From contig JAUXRI010000107.1 in the NCBI GenBank assembly GCA_030681895.1, positions 30,167 through 94,166 of the forward strand: 64,000 nucleotides of DNA, given 5' to 3'. Positions 17,933 to 25,245 of the stretch are shown one piece after another. The position numbers and the translations under genes were made by a program. A model generated the notes under the pieces. The model worked only from the letters and a program-made list of their open reading frames with translations, did not search any database and was not told the origin of the DNA. Position 1 is the first letter of the stretch; the number at the start of each line of letters is the position of its first letter. The stretch is from Myxococcales bacterium. Lineage in GTDB: Bacteria; Myxococcota; Myxococcia; Myxococcales; Myxococcaceae.

Positions 17933-19480
17933 TCAGCGCGCGTCGCCAGCGAGCACGACGAGGCCAAGGTTGGCCGTCACGAAGTGCAACAGGCCGAACG
18001 AGCCGACCGCGAGCTGGTCTCCGACGTCGAGCTTGAGGCCGAGCGCCCCGAAGCTCCCCAGGCGGGCGAACGCCAGGAGCAGACCTGCGTCGACGGTGAC
18101 CGCGGGAGCGAGCTCACGCCTGGCTCCAGCGCTGCCCGCACCCGAGAGGATGCCGATTGCCCCGCCGCCCACCGACACCGTGGCGCGAAGCTCCGACGAG
18201 CCCGAGATGAGCGTCGGCTCCCAGCTCACGGCGGTCGAGGCGGTGAACTCGGGGAAGACGAACGTGGTGGGCAGCACGCCGAAGTCCTGCTCGAGCTGCT
18301 GCCTCGTGCCGCGCGGAATCGACACGACGTACGAGGCCCGCAGCACCCGCCAGCCGAACGCGCTCGAGAAGAAGTGCGTGAAGTCGACCTGCGGCGCGAC
18401 GCCGACCGTGAAGGTGTCGAGCGGCGCCACGCTCACCATCACGCCCACCGCCTCGCGTCCGCGCAGCTGCGAAGGCCCCTTCGTCGGCAGCATGAGCGTG
18501 CCCACCAGCGTGAGGTCGGCCTCGGCGAGCGTCGTCGCGGTGTCTGGCTTCACCTGCACTTCCCGCGAGAACACCTGGCCGTCTTTGACCCGCCGCACGA
18601 GATACGGCCCCGGCACGAGCGCGAGGCGGAGCACTTGTTCTCCCGGCGCTGCCTCGACGACCGTGATGCCCGTCGACAGCTGCACCACCTCGAGCGGCCC
18701 CTGCGTCTGCGCGACGACGAGCTGCGTGCCTGCCTTCGGCACCGTGGTGAGCACCACGTCCTGCCGGCCGCGAAGGCGAAGGTCGAAGCTCGGGTGCTGT
18801 GCCTCGCGGCTGCGCGTCGCGGTGTCTCGAATGGTGAGCCGGTTCGCGTAGGCGAAGGCCTCCGACAGCGTCACCTGCCCGTCGCCTGACGAGTCCGCCG
18901 CGCCGCGCAGGCCGCCGACGAGGTGATGGGTGAAGAAGCTCCCTTGCAGCACCTCGGCCTCGTGCGCGTCTTCGAGGCCCGAGCTCGCGGCGAGGAGCGC
19001 GGTGCCTTCACTCGAGAGCGCCGGCACGCCGACCTCGAACGGCTTCGTCGGCGTCAGTCCCTTCGCCTGCGTCCACCCACCGCCACGACACGCGTCGATG
19101 ATGCCGATGCGCACGCCGGAGTTCGAATCGCCGAGCCGTTCCTTGAGCGTCGCGAGCGGGAGCGGCTTTCCACCCGGGTAGAGCGCGGCTTCGTCGGCGT
19201 GGCCTGAGTAATAGAAGACGAGGAGCCCATCGGCAGCGGCCTCGGTGCGGGCCTGCGCGAGGGCAGCGAGGACATCGTCGGGGCTCGCGTCGAGCAGCAC
19301 GCGCACGTCGGACGCCGAGAAGCCGCCGCTCGTGCGAAGGACGTCGGCCAGGTTCTGCGCGTCGCGGTGCGCGAAGTGGAGCGGGGTGCGGCCTTCGATG
19401 GCTGCGTTCGAGCCGACCAGCACGGCGCGGCGGGCGGGCGTGGCGGCGGTGACGAGGCTGAGCACGAGGGCGCTCAGCAT
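17933..19480 (-). CDS. Secreted caspase-like (C14) protease fused to an outer-membrane barrel-like domain
   Basis: This 515-residue protein starts at the ATG at 19480, overlapping the stop of the anti-sigma gene (TGATG), with GGGGGAAG upstream. A signal peptide (LSALVLSLVTAA) precedes a caspase-fold domain (about 14-245). The catalytic dyad is H94 in YYSGHAD and C131 in DACRGGG. An EF-hand-like loop, DSSGDGQVTL, follows near 192-205. The middle part (about 250-335) looks beta-sandwich-like. The C-terminal region from about 345 (VGVAPQVDFTHFFSSAFGW, then SYVVS and DFGVLP) resembles the outer-membrane beta-barrel domain common in myxobacteria and continues with Gly-rich strands. Orthocaspases are usually cytosolic, so export and fusion to a barrel are unusual. 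Substrate unknown. Confidence 0.8.
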   Translation of the reverse strand: MLSALVLSLVTAATPARRAVLVGSNAAIEGRTPLHFAHRDAQNLADVLRTSGGFSASDVRVLLDASPDDVLAALAQARTEAAADGLLVFYYSGHADEAALYPGGKPLPLATLKERLGDSNSGVRIGIIDACRGGGWTQAKGLTPTKPFEVGVPALSSEGTALLAASSGLEDAHEAEVLQGSFFTHHLVGGLRGAADSSGDGQVTLSEAFAYANRLTIRDTATRSREAQHPSFDLRLRGRQDVVLTTVPKAGTQLVVAQTQGPLEVVQLSTGITVVEAAPGEQVLRLALVPGPYLVRRVKDGQVFSREVQVKPDTATTLAEADLTLVGTLMLPTKGPSQLRGREAVGVMVSVAPLDTFTVGVAPQVDFTHFFSSAFGWRVLRASYVVSIPRGTRQQLEQDFGVLPTTFVFPEFTASTAVSWEPTLISGSSELRATVSVGGGAIGILSGAGSAGARRELAPAVTVDAGLLLAFARLGSFGALGLKLDVGDQLAVGSFGLLHFVTANLGLVVLAGDAR

Positions 19481-20127
19481 CACTTCCCCCCGGAGCGCAG
19501 CTCGAAGCGTCGGCACCAGACCGAGCCGCCGTCACAGGTGTCGACGATGGCGGGCGTCACGGCCTCGTTCGAGAGCACCACCCACACCACGTCTCCGCCG
19601 GGAGCAGCGTCGAGCGTCCACGCGGGGGTCGTCGTCTCCTTCGTCACCGCCGCTTCGTACAACACCGTCTTCGAGGTCGCGTCGATGACGGTCACGCGCG
19701 TGAAGTGCTCGAGCACCACCTGGAAGCGCACCGCGTCACCGGGCCCGAGAGGTTCCCCGCGCCAGAGTGTGACGGTGTCACCGCGTTTCACCCACGCAGC
19801 CGCGGTCGGCGCGCCTTTCACGGTGAAGGCAGTGCGGGTGTGTTGCTTCGCGACATACCGACCCACAGCCCAGTGAGTCGCGGCCGCGAAGGGAATGGCC
19901 AACACGAGGTACAGGGGCACTGCCAGCCGAAGCCACGGTGCCCGCCACCAGCGGGGAGCAGGCGCCTGACGCAACTCGAGCACGCGCGCCGGAATCGGAG
20001 CGGCCACCATCACCGCCTCGACGTGCGCCCGACAGGTGAGGCATCCGGCGACGTGCAGAATCACGTCGGCCGTCGGCTCACCGAGCGCGTGGCGGTCGAG
20101 CGCCAGGAACGAGGGATGTTCGGTCAC
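19480..20127 (-). CDS. Zinc-finger anti-sigma-like membrane protein
   Basis: This 215-residue bitopic protein has an N-terminal ZAS-type motif, H25-x3-C29-x2-C32 (HVAGCLTC). One membrane helix follows (about 66-88, PLYLVLAIPFAAATHWAV). The periplasmic domain of about 125 residues has a beta pattern (GDTVTLWRG, GDAVRFQVVLEHFTRVTVID) reminiscent of DUF4384. Its start overlaps the sigma-factor stop by four bases and its stop overlaps the caspase start. It probably sequesters the ECF sigma factor at the membrane and releases it on an envelope signal. Whether the caspase cleaves it is not known. Confidence 0.82.
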   Translation of the reverse strand: MTEHPSFLALDRHALGEPTADVILHVAGCLTCRAHVEAVMVAAPIPARVLELRQAPAPRWWRAPWLRLAVPLYLVLAIPFAAATHWAVGRYVAKQHTRTAFTVKGAPTAAAWVKRGDTVTLWRGEPLGPGDAVRFQVVLEHFTRVTVIDATSKTVLYEAAVTKETTTPAWTLDAAPGGDVVWVVLSNEAVTPAIVDTCDGGSVWCRRFELRSGGK

Positions 20128-20600
20128 GACTGCACCTCCTGGCGTTTCGCTGCGACGCGGTCATCGAAGCGGTTGAGGAGACGACGCACCGTGCGCTCCG
20201 AGATGCCCAGCACCTCGGCGGCTTCCGGTTGGGTGAGACCATCGACGCGCGAGAGCACCGCGACCTGCAATTCGTCGACGTCGGCGAGGGTGATCAACTG
20301 CTCCAGCACCTGACGATGCCCCGTCGCGGCTTCGAGATCGGCCGCCTGCGTCGCTTGAGGCACGGGCCGGTCCCGCATCGAGCGTTGTCTCAATCGGTCG
20401 ATGCACAGATGCGTCGCCGTCTTGTACAGCCACGCCGTCGCGCCCCGCACGTCCCTCGGAGCGCGGCCCTGCCAGAACCTGATGAACACGTCTTGCGCCA
20501 CGTCGTCGGCGTCATCGACGTCCTTCAAGACACGACGGCACTTCTGCCGCACCAGAGGGAAATAGCGCCGCCACGCTGTTTGAACGTCCTCAACCGCCAC
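20124..20600 (-). CDS. ECF-type RNA polymerase sigma factor
   Basis: This 158-residue protein starts at a GTG at 20600 with AAGGAGG eight bases upstream. Region 2 contains DADDVAQDVFIRFWQG and ATAWLYKTATHLCIDRLRQ. Region 4 is a helix-turn-helix, LTQPEAAEVLGISERTVRRLLNRF. It lacks regions 1 and 3, as expected for sigma-70 group 4. It is the first gene of the operon with the anti-sigma-like protein, the caspase and probably the small lipoprotein. It is divergent from the DUF937 gene, and autoregulation from the 160-bp shared upstream region is likely but unproven. Confidence 0.92.
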   Translation of the reverse strand: MAVEDVQTAWRRYFPLVRQKCRRVLKDVDDADDVAQDVFIRFWQGRAPRDVRGATAWLYKTATHLCIDRLRQRSMRDRPVPQATQAADLEAATGHRQVLEQLITLADVDELQVAVLSRVDGLTQPEAAEVLGISERTVRRLLNRFDDRVAAKRQEVQS

Positions 20601-20761
20601 CCGACGGCCTCCTTCTCACTGCAGGACGAACGAGCCTCGCATTTCCGGCCACCACCGAAACTGACTTGCGCGCGTCGACGAGAATCGGCTCCACGCGTTG
20701 TGGCGCCTGTTACGTCACCGCTTCCTGCAGTGGTGCCCCGCGGTTCCTGATGGAGAACGAC

Positions 20762-21532
20762 ATGTCTTCAATCGTTGAGACGATGATGGGTGAGCTCGGT
20801 GGTGGAACGCTGCAGCACATTGGAGCCGCGGTCGGCGCGACGCCGGACCAGACGAAGTCGATGATGGGCGCCGCGTTGCCCGCGCTCATCTCGGGCCTGG
20901 CGCAGAACACCGCGAAGCCCGAGGGCGCTGCATCGCTCGCCGGTGCGCTCGACCGGGACCATGGGCCGAACCTGATGGATCAGCTCGGACCCATCGCGGG
21001 ACAGCTCCTCGGTGGGGCCGGTGGCAGTGGTGGTGGCGGCGGCCTCGGCGCGGCGCTCGGTGGCCTGCTGGGTGGCGGTGGTGGTGGTGGCCTCGGCGGC
21101 ATGCTCGGCAACGCTGGCGGAGGCGGCGCTTCGGGTGGTGGTCTCGCCGCGCTCCTGCCCGCGGCGATGGCGATGATGAACGGCGGCGGTGACCAGGCCG
21201 CGATGCCCAAAGCGCTCAACGGGGCGGGCATTCTCAGTCACGTCTTCGGCGGCAATCAGCAGCAGGTCGTCGCGAACGCGGCCCAGGCCAGCGGCGTCGA
21301 CTCGGGCATGATGATGAAGTTCCTCGTGATGGTCGCGCCGATGGTGATGAGCGCGCTCGGTACGATGAAGCAGAAGAACCACCTCGACGCGAATGGCCTC
21401 GCCGGCATGCTGAAGCAGGAGCAGACGCAGCTCGGTGGTGCGCCGGCGGAGAGCGGCTTCGGCGCAGGCGACCTCATGAAGGTCGGCTCGGCCATCGCCA
21501 GCTCAGGCCTTCTCGGCAAGCTGTTCGGCTGA
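20762..21532 (+). CDS. DUF937 protein with glycine-rich centre
   Basis: This 256-residue protein starts at the ATG at 20762 (GGAG six bases upstream). It has the DUF937 core: a helix ending GELGGGTLQHIGAAVGA, then AALPALISGLAQNT. A low-complexity Gly-rich segment covers about residues 82-140. The C-terminal part (LMKVGSAIASSGLLGKLFG) is again DUF937-like. There is no signal peptide. DUF937 proteins are cytosolic and structurally related to YidB; their function is unknown. It is divergent from the ECF sigma operon. Confidence 0.85.
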   Translation: MSSIVETMMGELGGGTLQHIGAAVGATPDQTKSMMGAALPALISGLAQNTAKPEGAASLAGALDRDHGPNLMDQLGPIAGQLLGGAGGSGGGGGLGAALGGLLGGGGGGGLGGMLGNAGGGGASGGGLAALLPAAMAMMNGGGDQAAMPKALNGAGILSHVFGGNQQQVVANAAQASGVDSGMMMKFLVMVAPMVMSALGTMKQKNHLDANGLAGMLKQEQTQLGGAPAESGFGAGDLMKVGSAIASSGLLGKLFG

Positions 21533-21542
21533 ACGTTCGCGC

Positions 21543-22586
21543 TCACGGCGCCCGGGCACTGCACGACACCGTCACGACGAGGCTCGACGGCCGGGCCACC
21601 GCGCGAGCGCAGACGGGGCCAGTCAACGCGAGCTCTCCGTTCTCGCGGTCAGTCCATCGCCACCCGCCGACGCCGCCGTCATCGGTCGGCACCTCGGCGC
21701 CCTCGAACGTCACCCGAATACCGCCGTCGGAGTCAGGCACGGAGCTGGTGAGGAACGAGCACGCGCCGACCTGGTCGCGAATGGTGCGGAAGGCGAGCTG
21801 GAGCTCGGCGGGTGACTGGGCCGAGTAGAAGCCCTGGCTCCCGGTGCGGGGTCTCGAGCCGGCCAGCGACATCGCCTGGAGCGAAGCCCGCAAGCTCGCG
21901 TCGTCAGCGATGCCGATGACGTAGGTGGGAATGCCGTCGGTGGCGGCGCGGCGCAGCTCGGTGAGCGTGTCGGCGAGCGGGCTCGACGTGCAGGTCGGCT
22001 CGCCATCGGTGGCCAGCACCATCGCGCGCGCCGAGTTCCCCGCGCGGCGTGCCCGCAGCACCTGGCCAGCAGCGCCGAGCGCCGCTTCAGTCGGCGTCGG
22101 GCCCTCGGGCCGCAACGAGCGAAGGTTCGACACCAACAGCGCGACGTTGCCGCGCGCAGGCCAGATTCCCGCCTGCGGGGGAATGACACAGGGCTCGCCA
22201 ATGCTGATGGGGTACGCGAGCCCGCCCAGCTGCATGGTCCGGTCGACCTGCGGCAACGTCGCTTCGAGCGAGGCCACCACCGCCTCCCACCGCGTCTGGG
22301 TGCTCGAGATGAGCGCGTCCATCGAGCAGGAGCGGTCGAGCACCAGCTTCACCACGGGCTCCGCGGGGCTGAGGGAGAACGTGCCGTCGAGGCAGGGTTT
22401 GGGCACGAAGCCCGCGTCGATGAGCCCCGCGTCGAACCCCGCGTCGAGGCCTGCGTCCACCCCTGCGTCGCGGCTCCCGGCGTCACGACCGGCGTCGACG
22501 GTGACGGGCGGTGGCAGGGTGAAGGTCACGACCTCGGTGCGCCCACACGCGATGCTCATCAGACCCAGCCACACGAGACGTCGCAT
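21543..22586 (-). CDS. von Willebrand factor A domain lipoprotein
   Basis: This 347-residue lipoprotein has a lipobox near SIAC. A repetitive Asp-Ala-Gly linker (about residues 32-60) is followed by a cysteine-bearing vWA domain (about 70-290). The MIDAS motif is present as DRSCS, with a further threonine region GPTPTEAALG and the aspartate in LATDGEPTC. The C-terminal beta part contains SSVPDSDGGIRV. Such proteins bind ligands through a divalent metal ion and are very common in myxobacterial envelopes. It probably acts in adhesion or protein assembly at the surface. It is followed on the plus strand by the convergent DUF937 gene. Confidence 0.85.
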   Translation of the reverse strand: MRRLVWLGLMSIACGRTEVVTFTLPPPVTVDAGRDAGSRDAGVDAGLDAGFDAGLIDAGFVPKPCLDGTFSLSPAEPVVKLVLDRSCSMDALISSTQTRWEAVVASLEATLPQVDRTMQLGGLAYPISIGEPCVIPPQAGIWPARGNVALLVSNLRSLRPEGPTPTEAALGAAGQVLRARRAGNSARAMVLATDGEPTCTSSPLADTLTELRRAATDGIPTYVIGIADDASLRASLQAMSLAGSRPRTGSQGFYSAQSPAELQLAFRTIRDQVGACSFLTSSVPDSDGGIRVTFEGAEVPTDDGGVGGWRWTDRENGELALTGPVCARAVARPSSLVVTVSCSARAP

Positions 22587-22617
22587 GGGCCGACCCTGCC
22601 AGAGACGGACGTGCGCG

Positions 22618-23379
22618 TCAGTCCTTCGCCTGCAGGCAGAGCTTCTGTGGCGCGTTCAGGTTGCGCGGCCGGTAGCACGACCACTCGAACATCTTGTTGG
22701 GGCAGTCGCTGTCCTCGCTGCACATCTTCGTGCAGAAGCCGACCGAGCCGTTGCCGATGAAGCAGGTGTTCGACTCGCACTCGGCGTTCTTCTGGCAGGT
22801 GGCTCCGAAGCCGAAGCGTGACGGCGCGTCTTCCTTCGAGGCCTTCTTCTTCTTCGCGGGCCGCTCGTCTTCCTCGTCGTCCTCGAGGTCCTTGCCGTTG
22901 ACCTACTCGGTGCGGCTCGAGCGTGACGTCTCTCTGGAGGTCGTCTGCTGGTGGCTCTGCACGGTGCCCGCGAACAGCCCGCCGAGGCCCTGCGCGATGG
23001 CGCCCAGCACCGGTGGCGGTCCGGAGTCCTCCTTCTCTCCGAGCGCGGCATCGAGCGACCTGGAGGTGCTCTGCAGCGCGCGCGTGAGACGTTTGCCCGT
23101 CGAGCCGGTGCACGCTTCTTCCGCGATGTCGGCGGTCTGATCAGCCTTGCGCTGCGCGGCCTTGAGCGCGCTGTCCGACGGGTCCTTCTTCGCCGCGCGT
23201 ACGGCGTCCTCCAATGCCTCCAACCGGCTCGATACCTTCTTGCGGCACGCCGCCGGTGCGTCGGCGAGCTCCTCGACGGCCTCCTTCACGCCGTCGACGG
23301 CGCTCGAGACGAGGTCGACCCGAGACGCTGCGAGAACGGGAAAGGAGATGAGAACGACGACGGACAGAAGACGAGACAT
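22618..23379 (-). pseudogene. Cysteine-rich secreted protein gene split by an in-frame amber codon
   Basis: An ATG at 23379 with GGAG seven bases upstream opens a signal peptide (SRLLSVVVLISFPVLAA) and a helical Lys/Asp/Ala-rich region. The frame meets TAG at 22903-22905 (codon 159). In the same frame, without any shift, it continues for 94 more sense codons to a TGA at 22618-22620. The extension reads through an acidic/basic linker (DLEDDEEDERPAKKKK) into a typical disulfide-rich module (TCQKNAECESNTCFIGNGS, CTKMCSEDSDCP, SWCY-like end). The extension has no start codon of its own, so one gene appears interrupted by a single-base change, a sequencing error or a recoded stop. Confidence 0.75.
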
Positions 23380-23410
23380 GGGAACTCCAGGTGGTGAAGG
23401 GGAAGGTGGT

Positions 23411-24094
23411 TCAGCGGTCGCGGCAGTCGAGCGCTTCCAGCTGGTCGGACTTGAACCAGAGCCGGTTCTCCGACGCGTCGAGGCGAATGCGCGCCCAGTA
23501 CGCCGAGCGCCCGTCGGTGGTCTCGACACAGAAGTCGTAGAGCCCTGAGGCCGACTCGAGGCTGAGCTGCTCCTGGCCCGGCAGCCGGCGACGGCCACCA
23601 AACTCGGTCCACCGGCCTCGGCCGGGCAGACGCCAATAGAAACGTGTCACCGTCGCGCGCGAAGTGCGGTTGTCGAAGGTGACGGTGCTGTCGAAGCGGG
23701 CTCGACGCGGCTCCTCTTCCTCTTCGTCGGCCACGTCGTCATCGTCACGGTCGCGGTCCCGCGCGCGCTCCCGACGACGCGCCACTGCCTTCCTCGCCTG
23801 GCCCGCGGCCGACATGCAGTCCGCCTTCTGGTCCGCGTACAGAATCGAGCGGCACGCCGAGAGCTCGTCGGCCTCGTAGTGCTTGTCGAGGATGCCGCCC
23901 ATGCAGCGGACGATCTGATCGGCGTAGAGAATCGTGCCGCAGACCTGCGCGGCCTCGGGCTCCACGTCGTGACCGGCGATGGCGCGAACGCACGCCACCT
24001 TCTGGTCGGAATAGAGAATCTTGCCGCAGACCTGCGCGGCTGACTGCGCGGCAGCGGGGAGGGCGAGCAGGGTGAGGAGCAGGGCAGGGCGCAT
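23411..24094 (-). CDS. Secreted protein with three ILYADQK repeats and an acidic linker
   Basis: This 227-residue protein, read from the ATG at 24094, has a Sec signal ending PAAAQ. Three repeats of about 27-35 residues follow, each with C-x3-ILY(A/S)DQ and a second Cys (CGKILYSDQKVAC, CGTILYADQIVRC, CRSILYADQKADC). An Arg- then Asp/Glu-rich low-complexity linker (about 100-125) leads to a beta-rich C-terminal domain (about 130-227) with FDNRTSRATVTRFYWRLPG. The family is unknown. The two halves look like independent modules. It lies 31 bp upstream of the amber-split gene and is probably in the same transcript. Confidence 0.72.
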   Translation of the reverse strand: MRPALLLTLLALPAAAQSAAQVCGKILYSDQKVACVRAIAGHDVEPEAAQVCGTILYADQIVRCMGGILDKHYEADELSACRSILYADQKADCMSAAGQARKAVARRRERARDRDRDDDDVADEEEEEPRRARFDSTVTFDNRTSRATVTRFYWRLPGRGRWTEFGGRRRLPGQEQLSLESASGLYDFCVETTDGRSAYWARIRLDASENRLWFKSDQLEALDCRDR

Positions 24095-24210
24095 GGGTCG
24101 CTTTCGGTTCACAACGACCGCAGACGGCTGGGCGCGGCGCAGGTCTCACGAAAAGCGCGTCGCCTTGAAATCCGCTCGAGGCCGTCTGTCGCCGGGCTAA
24201 GACGTCACCC

Positions 24211-24891
24211 ATGCCTCGAGGGACCATCGCTTCCTGGGACACGGCTCACGCGCGTGGCCAGCTGACGCTCGAAGACGGCACGACGCTGTCGTTCGACGGG
24301 AGCGTCGCCACCTCCACCGACATCACCGTCGGCCTGAGCGCCGAGGTCGTCACCTGCATCGGCCTGGGCGGACAGCTCAAGGCGAAGCTGGTGCTCGTCG
24401 AGCGCGATGGCGTGCAGGAGCGGCCCTTCGACGATGGCGTGGCCGACCTGCAGCTGCTCGGGCTGCTCAGCGCCTGGTCAGTGCCCGAGGCGCAGGCGGC
24501 CGTTCCCGGTGCCGGCGCGCTCTCTCGCGAGCTCGCCGGAGCGCTGCTGCTCGCCTACTACGCCGACCCGTCTGCCCCCGCGCGCGCCGCATCTGACCGC
24601 GTGTTGATGCTCGACGAACACCTCGGTGACTCGCCCACGATTCCCGTCGAGGCCCTCGCGTCGCTCGCGGCCGAGTCGTTGCGCGCGAGCCTCATTGAAT
24701 CGACGAAGGGCCTGCACCCGTACAGCCTCACCTCGGTGCTCAACGCCTTCAACGCCGTGCTGCAGCAGGCGAAGGTGGGGCAGCACTACTTCCTCATCGA
24801 CGTCGACGCCGACCGCTACGTGCTCGTCGCAGCTCGCAACGAGGCGTTCGCGCGCGCCGCGCATGCGTCGGTGCTGCGCATCGTGAGCTGA
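24211..24891 (+). CDS. Protein with cold-shock-like N-terminal domain
   Basis: In this 226-residue cytosolic protein the first 65 residues follow the cold-shock/OB pattern: GTIASWDTAHARGQLTLEDG, then LSFDGSV, then a G-x-V segment and a KAKLV strand. The RNP aromatic residues are mostly absent, so nucleic-acid binding is doubtful. The remaining part (about 70-226) is helical with Ala/Leu-rich stretches (LAGALLLAYYADP, LTSVLNAFNAVLQQA) and is not recognised. It is divergent from the ILYADQK-repeat gene. It is likely a domain-fusion protein of unknown role. Confidence 0.7.
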   Translation: MPRGTIASWDTAHARGQLTLEDGTTLSFDGSVATSTDITVGLSAEVVTCIGLGGQLKAKLVLVERDGVQERPFDDGVADLQLLGLLSAWSVPEAQAAVPGAGALSRELAGALLLAYYADPSAPARAASDRVLMLDEHLGDSPTIPVEALASLAAESLRASLIESTKGLHPYSLTSVLNAFNAVLQQAKVGQHYFLIDVDADRYVLVAARNEAFARAAHASVLRIVS

Positions 24892-25012
24892 GTCGCTGAA
24901 CCCAGGCTCATTTCAGCGCCGCGCGCCTCGACCTCGCGGCTCGCCGGGCTCACGACGCGCACGCGCGCCCAGCTCGACCGTCTGTCGCGGCGCAGCCGAG
25001 TCGCTCTCCCTG

Positions 25013-25182
25013 CGGAAAGCGGACCGCGAGTTCGAGCTGCTCACGTTGACCGCCTCGGAGCGCTACGACGCCTTGCTGGCGCGCCGTTCATCGAAGAACG
25101 CGTGCAGCTGCAGCACACCGCGTCGTACCTCGGCATCACGCCGGCCTCCCTGTCACGGCTGCGCCGCCGCCGACGCCTGAAC
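25013..25182 (+). pseudogene. Degraded C-terminal fragment of a Crp/Fnr regulator
   Basis: One frame reads REFELLTLTASERYDALLA (about 25025-25080). A different frame then continues FIEERVQLQHTASYLGITP (25087 onward) and ASLSRLRRRRRLN to about 25182. Together these match the C-terminal winged helix-turn-helix of Crp/Fnr-type cyclic-nucleotide regulators, where the SAEERY helix precedes an IASYLGITPETLSRIRR recognition region. The phase change near 25081-25087 and the lack of any upstream sensor domain mark it as a decayed remnant. The rest of the 24892-25245 interval shows no other gene. Confidence 0.7.
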
Positions 25183-25245
25183 TCGCGTGTCGCCTGGGTG
25201 GCGGGAGGACGAGTTCAACACCCCAGGCTCCGCGACGACCGGGCG

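Noticed and set aside
20601..20760. Possible ECF-type promoter (GGAAA near 20640) for sigma autoregulation
   Set aside because: The spacing to the CGTC-like element is too short to support a call by eye.
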